NCBI RefSeq assembly: GCF_018390695.1 | Contig: NZ_JAHBGF010000028.1 | Location: 62,001-126,000, forward strand | Direction of reading: 5' to 3' | From: Ancylobacter sonchi | GTDB lineage: Bacteria > Pseudomonadota > Alphaproteobacteria > Rhizobiales > Xanthobacteraceae | DNA: 64,000 nucleotides | Shown here: positions 34,536 through 44,500 of the stretch, piece after piece | Layout of the letters: each line of letters begins with the position of its first letter | Position numbering within the stretch: the stretch's first letter is position 1 | Position numbers and translations under genes: made by a program | The notes under the pieces: generated by a model | Seen by the model: only the letters and a program-made list of their open reading frames with translations | What the model was told of the DNA's origin: nothing | The model's database searches: none

Positions 34536-34928
34536 ATGTTCTCGCATGTGCGTGTCGGCGTGAGCGATTATGAGCGCGCCTTGGCCTTCTACGCGCCGCT
34601 GATGGATCTGCTCGGCCACGCGCTCAAATTCGCCGAGCCGGAGAACGACTGGGCCGGCTGGAAGCCCGCCGATGCCGACCGGCCGCTGTTCCTCATCGGC
34701 GGACCGTTTTCCGGCGCGCACGACCCCGGCAATGGCCAGATGGCCGCCTTCCTCGCCCCTGACCGCGCGACGGTCGCCCGCTGGCACGCTTTGGCGCTGG
34801 AGCTCGGCGGCGCCGACGAGGGCGCGCCGGGCCTGCGCCCGCACTATCATGCGAATTATTACGGCGCCTATGTCCGCGACCCCGACGGCAACAAGCTCTG
34901 CGTCTGCTGCCACGCGGCGGAAGGGTAA
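34536..34928 (+). CDS. VOC family (glyoxalase/dioxygenase-like) protein
   Basis: Single VOC protein of 130 residues: MFSHVRVGVSDYERALAFYAPLMDLLGHALKF, FLIGGPFSGAHDPGNGQMAAFLAPDRATVARWHALALELGG and the terminal YYGAYVRDPDGNKLCVCCH. These are the usual paired beta-alpha-beta-beta-beta modules. Metal-ligand candidates are His4 and the C-terminal region. Function unknown. It lies 39 bp after the Pnap_2097-like gene on the same strand and may be the last gene of the cluster. Confidence 0.8.
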   Translation: MFSHVRVGVSDYERALAFYAPLMDLLGHALKFAEPENDWAGWKPADADRPLFLIGGPFSGAHDPGNGQMAAFLAPDRATVARWHALALELGGADEGAPGLRPHYHANYYGAYVRDPDGNKLCVCCHAAEG

Positions 34929-34937
34929 GCCGGCCGG

Positions 34938-35861
34938 CTACGGCTCGCGCCAGCGGCGGTAGAACCACGTCCACTGCTCGGGATGCTCGCGGACCCAGCC
35001 CTCGACCACCGAGGTGATCGCCTGCATCGAGGCGTCGACGTCGATCTTGCCGTTGGCGTCGCGCGGCAGGTCGAGCGGCGGCGTGCAGGTGATGCGGAAG
35101 CGCCCGCCGGGCAGGCGGATCACCCGCACCCCGTGCACCGGGCACTCGTAGAGCCGCGCCAGCCGGGCGATGGTCGGATTCGCCGTGCAGGGATGGCCGA
35201 AGAAGTTCACCACCGGCCCGCCGCGGCGGTCCTGGTCGACGAGGATGCCGAGATGCTTGCCCTGGTCGAGCACGGTGGCGAGCTCGAACACCGCGACATG
35301 CGAGGCGGCGACGAGGTTGCCCATCACCTTGGCGCGCTGGTCGAGCAGCAGCTCGGCGAGGAAATCATTGTCCGGCGGCCGGAACAGCACCGCGCTGTCG
35401 AGGCCCTGCGCGGCGGCGGCGATGGCCGGGAGCTCCCAATTGGCGAGATGCGCGGTGAAGATCAGCGCCGGCTTGCCGTCATAGCGCATGGCGATGAACT
35501 GCGTCGCGCCGGAAACCTCGATCCGGCTCTTGGCCGGCTCCCACATATTGTACTGCCAGATGTGGTCGAGATGGACGAACTCGCCGCCGACGCGGCCCAT
35601 ATTGTCCCACATGCCGAGCGCGATCGCCTCGCGCTCGGCCTCGGTCTTCTCGGGATAGGCGCGGCGCAGATTGCGCAGCGCCCGCTGGTGCACCGATGTG
35701 CGGGGCCCGATGAGCTTCGCCCAGAAGGCGCCGGCCTCGGCCGCCCGCTCGGCGCTCACCAGCCGCAGCAGGCGCACCACGCCCCACACCGTGCCGGAGA
35801 TCACGGAGTTGCGCAGGCGCTTGTGCCAGGACAATCGGGAATTGGGCAGGGCGGTGGCCAC
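34938..35861 (-). CDS. lpxXL: Lipid A very-long-chain acyltransferase (LpxXL-like, LpxL/HtrB family)
   Basis: Inner-membrane acyltransferase of 307 residues from a GTG start at 35861. The HX4E catalytic motif is H138LANWE143 (LIFTAHLANWELP), followed by RPPDNDFLAELL and GILVDQDRRGGPVVNFFG, all family hallmarks. In Rhizobiales the enzyme encoded beside acpXL moves a 26-28 carbon hydroxy-acyl chain from AcpXL to lipid A. It is the last gene of the acpXL cluster, 17 bp after the dehydrogenase gene. Confidence 0.9.
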   Translation of the reverse strand: MATALPNSRLSWHKRLRNSVISGTVWGVVRLLRLVSAERAAEAGAFWAKLIGPRTSVHQRALRNLRRAYPEKTEAEREAIALGMWDNMGRVGGEFVHLDHIWQYNMWEPAKSRIEVSGATQFIAMRYDGKPALIFTAHLANWELPAIAAAAQGLDSAVLFRPPDNDFLAELLLDQRAKVMGNLVAASHVAVFELATVLDQGKHLGILVDQDRRGGPVVNFFGHPCTANPTIARLARLYECPVHGVRVIRLPGGRFRITCTPPLDLPRDANGKIDVDASMQAITSVVEGWVREHPEQWTWFYRRWREP

Positions 35862-35878
35862 CCGCGTCTCCGAACCGG

Positions 35879-36901
35879 TCAGAAGGTGATGACGACCTTG
35901 CCGAACACCCGGCGGGTCTCCAGCCGCTCGAGACCGGCGGCGAAGTCCTCCAATGGGAACTGGCTGTCGATCACCGGCTTCACGCCGCGCGCCATGCGGG
36001 TCAGACCGTCGGCGATGGCGCGGATCGGCGCGCCGAACGAGCCGATGATGCGATACTGCCGCTGGAACAGCTGCATGAGGTTCATGTTCACCGACACGCC
36101 CGAGGTCGAGCCGCAGGTGACCAGCCGCGCGCCGGGACGCATGGAGAGCAGCGAGCCGTTCCAGGTCTCGGCGCCCACATGCTCGAACACCACGTCGACG
36201 CCCTTCTTCTTGGTGATCTTGCGGACCTCGTGCTCGAAGCGGTCGGTCTTGTAGTTGATGACGTGATCGGCGCCGAGCGCCAGCGCCTTGGCGCACTTCT
36301 CGTCATCGCCGGCGGTGGTGATCACCGTGCAGCCGATCTCCTTGGCCATGCGGATCGCCACCGTGCCGATGCCCGAGCCGGCGGCGTGGACGAGGATGGT
36401 CTCGCCCGGCTCCAGCTTGGCGTTGTCGAACAGCATGTGCTCGACGGTGGAGAAGGTGACCGGCGCGGTGGCGGCATCGACCCAGTCGATCCCGTCCGGG
36501 ATCGGCACGCAGAGCCGCTCCTTGATGTTGAGCTGGTCGCGGGCGAAGCCGTCGACATGGAAGCCCATCACGCCGGCGACTTCCTCGCACAGATTGTCGC
36601 GGCCGGACTTGCACATGCGGCACTGGCCGCAGGTGAGGGCGCCGTACATCGCAACCTTGGAGCCCGGCTTGAAGCGGGTGACGCCCTCGCCGATGGCGGT
36701 CACTTCGCCCACCGCCTCGGCGCCGACGATCAGCGGCATCTTGCGCTTGGCGAAGGCCATGCCGCGCCAGCCCCACACGTCGATGTGGTTGAGCGCCAGC
36801 GCCTTGATCGAGACCTGCACCTCGCCGGGAGCCGGCGCCTCGGGGGCGGGCAGGTCGACGAGATCGAGCTGGCGGTCGGAGACGAGTTGAAGCGCGCGCA
36901 T
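35879..36901 (-). CDS. adhXL: Zinc-type alcohol dehydrogenase of the VLCFA lipid A cluster
   Basis: Medium-chain dehydrogenase/reductase of 340 residues. GAEAVGEVTAIGEGVTRFKPGSKVAMYGALTCGQCRMCKSGRDNLCEE carries the structural-zinc cysteines, and VHAAGSGIGTVAIRMAKEIGCTVITTAGDDEKC is the NAD(P)-binding Rossmann region. It probably acts as the reductase/dehydrogenase (enoyl reductase or alcohol oxidation) in very-long-chain fatty acid elongation. Start MRALQLV at 36901; a second ATG four codons earlier is possible. It is flanked by the SDR and lpxXL genes. Confidence 0.85.
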   Translation of the reverse strand: MRALQLVSDRQLDLVDLPAPEAPAPGEVQVSIKALALNHIDVWGWRGMAFAKRKMPLIVGAEAVGEVTAIGEGVTRFKPGSKVAMYGALTCGQCRMCKSGRDNLCEEVAGVMGFHVDGFARDQLNIKERLCVPIPDGIDWVDAATAPVTFSTVEHMLFDNAKLEPGETILVHAAGSGIGTVAIRMAKEIGCTVITTAGDDEKCAKALALGADHVINYKTDRFEHEVRKITKKKGVDVVFEHVGAETWNGSLLSMRPGARLVTCGSTSGVSVNMNLMQLFQRQYRIIGSFGAPIRAIADGLTRMARGVKPVIDSQFPLEDFAAGLERLETRRVFGKVVITF

Positions 36902-36933
36902 GGCGTGGCCCATCCTTCAGAAGATCGTAAAAT

Positions 36934-37682
36934 TCAGCGCTGGATGGCTAGAGCAGCCGTGAGGCCGCCGTCAACCGGCAGTGTCGCGCCGGTGACATAG
37001 CCCGCGCCGGGCGAGAGCAGGAAGGCCACCACCGATGCGACGTCCTCCGGCCTGGCGAAACGCCCGGCCGGGATCTGCTTCTCGACATTGGCGCGGTAGG
37101 CGGCGTAGGGCGCCAGCATCTCGGTGTCGACGAAGCCGGGGGCGACGACGTTCACCGTCACCCCGCGCCGGGCGCCCTCGATGGCGAGCGTGCGGCAATA
37201 GCCGGCGAGCGCCGCCTTGGAGCCGGCATAGATGGCGTTGCCGGCATTGGCGACGTCGGCGGCGATCGAGCCGATGGCGACGATGCGCCCGGCCCGCGCC
37301 CGCGACATCGGGCGGATCAGCGCGCCGGCCAGCTTCACGAACGACCAGTAATTGACCTGCATCAGCCGCTCGGCCTTGTCCTGGTCGACCATGGCGGCGA
37401 GCGTATCGTAGCTCATGCCGGCATTGTGGACGAGGCCGAAATACGGCTCTTCCGCCACCTTCGCGGCGAAGGCGTCGACCGCGCTTTTGTCGGCGAGGTC
37501 GAGCGGGCGCGCCTCGAGAACCGCCTCGGGACGCGCGGTCTTGATCTCGGCGATCAGCGCCTCGGCCTCGGCGACGGCGGTGCGGACGGTGAACACCACC
37601 TCGAAGCCGGAAAGTGCCAGCGCCTTGACGATGGCGGCGCCGACACCCCGGCCGCCGCCGGTGACGAGAACGCGGGAAGCGC

Positions 37683-37686
<4 letters not shown>
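36934..37686 (-). CDS. SDR, probable 3-oxoacyl-ACP reductase of the VLCFA cluster
   Basis: Short-chain dehydrogenase of 250 residues from a GTG overlapping the fabF1XL stop (GTGA). It has TGGGRGVGAAIVKAL (cofactor), HNAGMSYD, GSIAADVANAGNAIYAGSKAALAGYCR with the catalytic Ser-Tyr-Lys, and FLLSPGAGYVTGATLPVDGG at the C-terminus, all FabG-like. It would reduce the 3-keto group formed by FabF1XL/FabF2XL. It lies inside the acpXL cluster, between the ketosynthase and the dehydrogenase genes. Confidence 0.85.
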
Positions 37687-38966
<1,280 letters not shown>

Positions 38967-39071
38967 GTGCTCCTCGGGAGCGTAGCGCTCCCCTGTGCGG
39001 TTTTAGCTCTTGTCGATCAAGTCCTTATGCCTGATCGCTAAGAAAGCGCCTTAGAGGCGGTCGGCTGAAAT

Positions 39072-39111
39072 CCGTTCCGGTCGCAAGGGTTCCTCGGCCC
39101 TTGCGGAACGG
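39072..39111 (-). other. Strong intra-operon stem-loop between fabF2XL and fabF1XL
   Basis: CCGTTC (39072-39077) pairs with GAACGG (39106-39111), and CGCAAGGG (39082-39089) with CCCTTGCG (39098-39105). There is a 4-nt bulge and an 8-nt loop. On the minus strand it lies 3 nt after the fabF2XL stop with no clear T-run after it, so it reads as an mRNA-processing or partial-termination hairpin. Confidence 0.55.
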
Positions 39112-39114
39112 TCC

Positions 39115-40296
39115 TCAGTCGACGCTCTCGACCAGCGCCACGCCTTCCCCGCGCCAATGCCCCACTCCGGTGACGATGACACGCTTCAGCGCCTCATCGA
39201 AAGGTTTTTCCAGCGCTTCGCCGGCGAGCGGCGGGAACAGCCGGCCCTGCGCGACGGAGAGCGCCGCGATGGCGAGCGCCACCGGCATCTGCGCTTCCAG
39301 CCCGTGGCCGACGCGGTCGGTGACCGAGCGCACCGGCAGGCCGGAGCGTTCCAGCACCAGCGCCTCGGCCTTGGTCGGCTCGGGCGCGCCGGAGGCGGCG
39401 GAAAGAATGGCGGTGCCCTCGGCGGTGTCGCCGCGCGCGGTGGCGATCATCGTCGCCAGCGTCGCCTCGATGGCACCCTCGTCGCCGCGTCGCGCCCGCT
39501 CGGACCAGATGCCCGACAGCTTGGCGATCGGCTTGGCGCCGCGCGCCGTGGCGTGCTCGGGGCTCTCCAGCACCAGGAAGGCGCCGGCCGAGCCGGTCGG
39601 CACGCCATTGGCGTTCTTGAGCACCGGCGACCAGGGCGCGTGCTTGGCGAGATGCTTCAGCGCGTAGAGCAGCAGCATGTCGCGCCGCTCGGCATTATAG
39701 GCGCCGCCCACCAGGGCGATCTCGCTGGTGCCGGCGGCGATGCGCGAGAAGCCGATGCGCACCGCGTCGGTGCCCGAGCTTTCCTCGCCCATGAAGGTGC
39801 GCGAGGAGCCGGTGACGCCGTGCACGATGGAGATGTTGCCGGCGAGCAGATTGGAGAGCTGGGCGAGGAACAGCGTCGGGCGCAGGTTGGACTGCAGCTG
39901 CTCGTTCAGGAACACGTCCGGCTTGGGCTGCTTCTCGATCTCGGTCAGGATGGCGCCGTCGACCGACTGGTCGCGCTCGCCGCCGCCGGCCGCCACCACC
40001 ATGTCGGTGGTGCCGAGAATGTCCTTGTTGCCCTTGATCCCGGCGGAATCCAGCGCCAGTCCGGCGGCATAGGTGCCGATGCGCTGCCAGGGTTCCATCT
40101 GCCGCTGATCGCCCTTCTTGGCGATCTGGGCGTCGAAATTAATCTTGGCCAGCGGGTGGACGACATAGGGCGCGAAGCCCGTTTCGTCGACCACCGGCTT
40201 GCCCTCGTTCAGCGCCGCCCAGTGGGCCTCCAGCCCTTCACCAAGCGACGAGACGAGCCCGATGCCGGTGATCCAGACGTCGCGACGCTCAGACAT
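39115..40296 (-). CDS. fabF2XL: Cysteine-free ketosynthase-like protein (FabF2XL)
   Basis: Protein of 393 residues with the thiolase/ketosynthase fold (DVWITGIGLVSSLGEGLEAHW, DMVVAAGGGERDQS, GSAGAFLVLESPEHATARGAKPIAKLSG). The active-site region reads SIVHGVTGSSRTFMGEESSGTDAVRIG, where FabF proteins have TACxxG. The protein contains no cysteine at all. The first catalytic His is also gone (SAASGAPEPTKAE in place of NAHGTSTP), while VGHGLEAQ keeps the second. It cannot be a normal condensing enzyme. By analogy with chain-length factors of type II polyketide synthases it probably pairs with FabF1XL and sets product length. Start MSERR overlaps the FabZ gene by 8 nt. Confidence 0.9.
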   Translation of the reverse strand: MSERRDVWITGIGLVSSLGEGLEAHWAALNEGKPVVDETGFAPYVVHPLAKINFDAQIAKKGDQRQMEPWQRIGTYAAGLALDSAGIKGNKDILGTTDMVVAAGGGERDQSVDGAILTEIEKQPKPDVFLNEQLQSNLRPTLFLAQLSNLLAGNISIVHGVTGSSRTFMGEESSGTDAVRIGFSRIAAGTSEIALVGGAYNAERRDMLLLYALKHLAKHAPWSPVLKNANGVPTGSAGAFLVLESPEHATARGAKPIAKLSGIWSERARRGDEGAIEATLATMIATARGDTAEGTAILSAASGAPEPTKAEALVLERSGLPVRSVTDRVGHGLEAQMPVALAIAALSVAQGRLFPPLAGEALEKPFDEALKRVIVTGVGHWRGEGVALVESVD

Positions 40297-40804
40297 GCGT
40301 AAGGTTTCCTGCGCTCGCCGGGGCGGCGGAGCCGAGTTCGGCCGGAGCATCCATCGGCATTCCGATGCGCTCGGCGGTTTCGAGGAGGTAGCCGCGCAGC
40401 TCCGGGGCCGGGAACGGCATGGTCTTCAGGGTCACCTCGGCATTGCACACGAGCTTGCCCTCGACCCGCCCCTCGGCCTTGAGCCGCGCATAGCCGGAGC
40501 CGTCATGCACCATCTCGGCGAACACCTCGATGACCTGGCCGGGAACGACGAAGGTGCGAAGCTTGCCCTTGTCGACCGAGGCGAGGAACGCCATGCGGTC
40601 GTAATTGTGCAGCCGGAGCAGCAGCATGCCGCAGCTCTGGGCCATGATCTCGAACAGGAGCACGCCCGGCAGCAGCGGATGGCCGGGAAAGTGCCCTTCG
40701 AAGATCGGGCTCTTGTCCGGAACGGTATTGGCCGTCCTGAGGGTACGGGCCTCGAGATCGAGAGCCAGCACCTTGTCGACCATCTGGAAATATTCGAGCC
40801 GCAT
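40289..40804 (-). CDS. fabZXL: 3-hydroxyacyl-ACP dehydratase (FabZXL)
   Basis: Hot-dog dehydratase of 171 residues. FEGHFPGHPLLPGVLLFEIMAQ contains the catalytic His38 and Glu52. It is longer than housekeeping FabZ, with an extra C-terminal extension (GYLLETAERIGMPMDAPAELGSAAPASAG). It removes water from 3-hydroxyacyl-AcpXL during chain elongation. It lies 37 bp after acpXL and overlaps fabF2XL. Confidence 0.92.
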   Translation of the reverse strand: MRLEYFQMVDKVLALDLEARTLRTANTVPDKSPIFEGHFPGHPLLPGVLLFEIMAQSCGMLLLRLHNYDRMAFLASVDKGKLRTFVVPGQVIEVFAEMVHDGSGYARLKAEGRVEGKLVCNAEVTLKTMPFPAPELRGYLLETAERIGMPMDAPAELGSAAPASAGNLTHV

Positions 40805-40841
40805 GTCTGCCTGCGCCTGCTCGTATGCCGTGCCAGTCCGC

Positions 40842-41123
40842 TCAGGCGGACTTGGCGGCGATCAGCTCGTCGATGCGGGCGCAAAGGTTCTTGAGCACGA
40901 AGTACTGCTCGGTGGTCGCCTTGCCCTCGTTCACTTCCTGCGTCCAGCTTTCCAGCGGCAGCTTGATGCCGAACGCCTTGTCGATGGCGAACGCGATGTC
41001 GAGGAAGTCCAGGCTGTCGATACCGAGATCGTCGATGGCGTGGCTCTCCGGCGTGATGTTCTCGCGCGGGATGTCGCAGGTTTCGGCGATGATGTTGGCG
41101 ACGGTCTCGAACGTGGAAGACAT
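40842..41123 (-). CDS. acpXL: Acyl carrier protein AcpXL
   Basis: Specialised acyl carrier of 93 residues that carries very-long-chain hydroxy acids for lipid A in Rhizobiales. The phosphopantetheine serine is Ser37 in [30 protein letters not shown]. The C-terminal [20 protein letters not shown] distinguishes AcpXL from housekeeping AcpP. Start MSSTFETV; the upstream codons in the open frame are not conserved. It is the first gene of the cluster. A 7-bp hairpin lies in its leader (41142-41159). Confidence 0.95.
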   Translation of the reverse strand: MSSTFETVANIIAETCDIPRENITPESHAIDDLGIDSLDFLDIAFAIDKAFGIKLPLESWTQEVNEGKATTEQYFVLKNLCARIDELIAAKSA

Positions 41124-41514
41124 GGAATGCCTCTGGTCTCTGTGGCCGCGTCCGGCCACGATGTGAATCGGAGTTCGCCCGACGGGACAGGTGTCCCGGC
41201 AGGCCTCCCGCTTGGGTGACGGCCCGTATACCTAAGCCCGCCCGGCTATTCAATGGCGGCGGCGCAGCAATCTCTTGGCCCCGCTCCCATGCCCACAGCG
41301 CCGTGTCACCGGCATGTCACGCGCGACCGTGCCTTCCGGCATAGGGAGAGCGTGCGGAACGGACAATGGCGAGCAGGCCGATTCCGGCCTATCGTGGCGT
41401 CACGTCATCCGACCGTCGCCCGCCCGACGGAAAGCGACCGCGCCGCCAGCGGCGGCGAGGCGACACGATTATCGGCAGATACAACGGCAAGAAACGCCCC
41501 GGGGGAGAGTCGAG
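41124..41514. promoter_or_regulatory. Divergent promoter region of acpXL and the alpha-2-macroglobulin gene (391 bp)
   Basis: No gene is supported here. Near acpXL there is a hairpin GTGGCCG/CGGCCAC (41142-41148 and 41153-41159, loop CGTC) that would lie in the acpXL leader. Further out is a dyad CGGGACA-GG-TGTCCCG (41183-41198), a possible operator. The rest is GC-rich with no clear promoter consensus. Confidence 0.45.
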
Positions 41515-44500
41515 ATGTCCGCTGCCCTTCGTCCCGCGACGCTGGTGCGGGCCTTCGCCGCGCCGCTCGTTCTCGCTCTCCTCGCCGGCGCCGCCATGGC
41601 GCAGACCGCCCCGCCGAAAAACGCGCCCGTCCCACCCCCCAAGCCGGCGGCGACGGCACCTGCGAAGCCCGTCGCCGCCCAGCCGGCGCCCGAGCCGGCG
41701 CTGCCCCGGACCTATAGCCGGCCCGACCTCGTCGAATCCGCGCGCCGACTCCAGTCGCTGGTCGACCGCGACCGTGCGCCGCTGGAAAGGCCCGCTGCCC
41801 AGCTGCGCCGCGACGCCGACGCCGCCCTGCAGGCCGGCGATGCCCGCGCCGCCGCCGGGCTTTATTCCCGGTTGGTGCGCATCGCCCCGGACGATTCCGG
41901 CCTGTGGATGCGGCTTTCGCGCGCGCTCGCCCGCATCAAGCCGAACCAGGACGAGAGCGCCGATACCTTCCTCGACCGCGCCAGCGCGGCCGCCTTCCTC
42001 GCCTATCGCAAGGCGACGACGCGCAACGGCCAGGCCGACGCGCTGTTCGCCCTCGGCCATCTCTATGCCGAGCGCTCGCTCTGGCGCGCCGCCCTCGACA
42101 CGCTGGCGCTGGCGCTCACGGTCAGCGACGTGCCGGCCGAGCGCGGCTTCTATGGCAAGCTGCGCGCCGAGCAGGGCTTCCGCATGCTCGACTACACCGT
42201 CGATTCGGACGCGGCGAACCCCCGCGTGTGCGTGCAGTTCTCCGAGGAACTGGCGAAGGGCCCGGTCGACTTCGCCTCCTTCGTCGCGCTGTCCGGTCCG
42301 CAGGGCGCGGTCGACAAGCCGGCGGTGTCGGTGGACGGCCAGCAGCTCTGCGTCGAGGGGCTGCGCCATGGCGAGGCCTACGATCTCACTTTGCGCTCCG
42401 GCGTGCCGTCGGTCATCCCGGCGGAAAAGCTGCAGAACACCGCTGACCTGACCATCTATGTGCGCGACCGTAAGCCGGGCGTGCGCTTCACCGGCCGCGC
42501 CTATGTGCTGCCGCGAACCGGCCCGCGAGCCATCCCCGTCGTCACGGTGAACACCTCGCGCGTCGCCGTCGAGGTACTGCGCATCGGCGACCGCTCGCTG
42601 ATTCCCACCGCGCTCGACGGCGATTTCCGCCGCGATCTCGGCTCCTACGACCTGTCGCAGCTCAAGGATGGCCAGGCCGAACTGGTGTTTTCCGGCGAGC
42701 TGGAGACCGCCTCGCCGCTGAACGAGGACACCACCACCGCCTTCCCGGTCGACGAGGCGGTGGGCACGCTGAAGCCCGGCGTCTACGTGCTCGCCGCCCG
42801 TCCGGCCGGCGATGCCGCCAATCCGGACGACGACTATTCCACCCGCTCGGCGCAGTGGTTCGTGGTGTCCGATCTCGGCATGACCGCGCTGTCGGGCTCG
42901 GACGGCCTGCATGTGCTGGTGCGCGCGCTCGGCTCGGCCAAGCCGGTCGCCAATGCGGAGATCCGCCTGCTCGCCAAGTCTAACGAGGTGCTGGCCACCG
43001 CTCGTACCGATGCCACCGGCGCGGCGGTGTTCGACGCCGCTGTCACCCGCGGCGAGCAGGGCTTCGCGCCGGCGGTGGTTGTGGCGCGGGGGGAGGGTGA
43101 CGACTACGCCTTCCTGTCGCTGGAGGACCAGGCCTTCGACCTGACGGATCGCGGCGTCGGCGGGCGCGCCGCTCCCGGCCGCATGGACGCCTTCCTCACC
43201 ACCGAGCGCGGCGTCTACCGCTCGGGCGAGACCGTGCATCTCACCGCGCTGCTGCGCAATCCGCAGGTCGCGGCGGTGGCCGGAATTCCGTTGACCCTTG
43301 TTCTCAAGCGCCCGGACGGCGTCGAGGACCGCCGCGCCCTCGTCGACGACCAGGGCGCCGGCGGCCGCGCCACCGCCTTCGAGCTGATGGCCGGCGTCAT
43401 GACCGGCACCTGGCGCGTCGACGCCTATGTCGATCCGCGCGGCGTCCCGGTCGGCTCCGCCACCTTCCTCGTCGAGGACTACGTCCCCGAGCGGCTCGCC
43501 CTCGACCTCTCGACCAGCGCGAAGCAGATCGCTCCCGGCACGCCGGTCGCCGTCGATGTCGAGGGCCGCTGGCTGTTCGGCCCGCCGGCCGTCGGCCTCG
43601 ACGTGTCCGGCGAGATCGAGCTGAAGGTGGCCAAGCAGCGTCCCGGTTGGGCTGGCTGGCGCTTCGGCCGCGCCGATGACGGCTTCACCGCTATGCGCGA
43701 GCCGCTGCCGGACATCCGCGTCACCGATTCGGCCGGCAAGGCCAGCCTTTCCGCCGTTTTGCCAGCAGCGCAGGCCACCGGCCAGCCGTTGGAGGCCGAG
43801 ATCTTCGTCGAGCTCGACGAAGGTGGCGGCCGCGCCATTCGCCGGTCGCTGACCCTGCCGGTGGCCGCGTCGGTGTCGGGCATCGGCGTGAAGCCGCTGT
43901 GGACCGGCTCCGGTCCGGCCGAGGGCACCAGCGCCGCCGTCGAGGTCGCCTTCGTCGATCCTGCCGGCAAGCAGCAGGCCGCCGCCGGCGTCGCCTGGAC
44001 GCTGTACCGCATCGAGAATCGCTACCAGTGGTACCGGGTCGGCAATAGCTGGGACTTCGAGCCGGTGCAGGCGACCCGCAAGGTCGCCGACGGCACGCTC
44101 GACCTGACGGCCGACAAGCCGGCGCGGCTGGACGTGCCGGTGGAATGGGGCCGCTACCGGCTGGAAGTGACCTCCGGCGCCGGCGCCACCCGCCTGTCCA
44201 CCGCGGTGTCGTTCGAGGCCGGCTGGGGCGGCGGCGCCACCGCCGATGCGCCGGACCGGCTGGAGCTCACCCTCGACAAGCCGAACTACGCCGAGGGCGA
44301 CCGGCTCGACGTGCATATGACCAGCCGCACCGCCGGCTCGGCCACGGTGCTGATCGTCGGCGACGGCGTACTGGCCTCGAAGACGCTGGAGGTGCCGGCC
44401 GGCGATTCGACGGTCAGTTTTGATGTCGCGGCGGGCTGGGCGCCGGGCGCCTATGTGCTCGCCTTCCTGCATCGCCCGCTCGATGTCGCCGCCGGCCGCA

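Noticed and set aside
39115-40296. FabF2XL as a pseudogene because it lacks catalytic residues
   Set aside because: The frame is intact, full length and embedded in a conserved operon with overlapping genes. Loss of Cys and His looks functional, as in chain-length factors.
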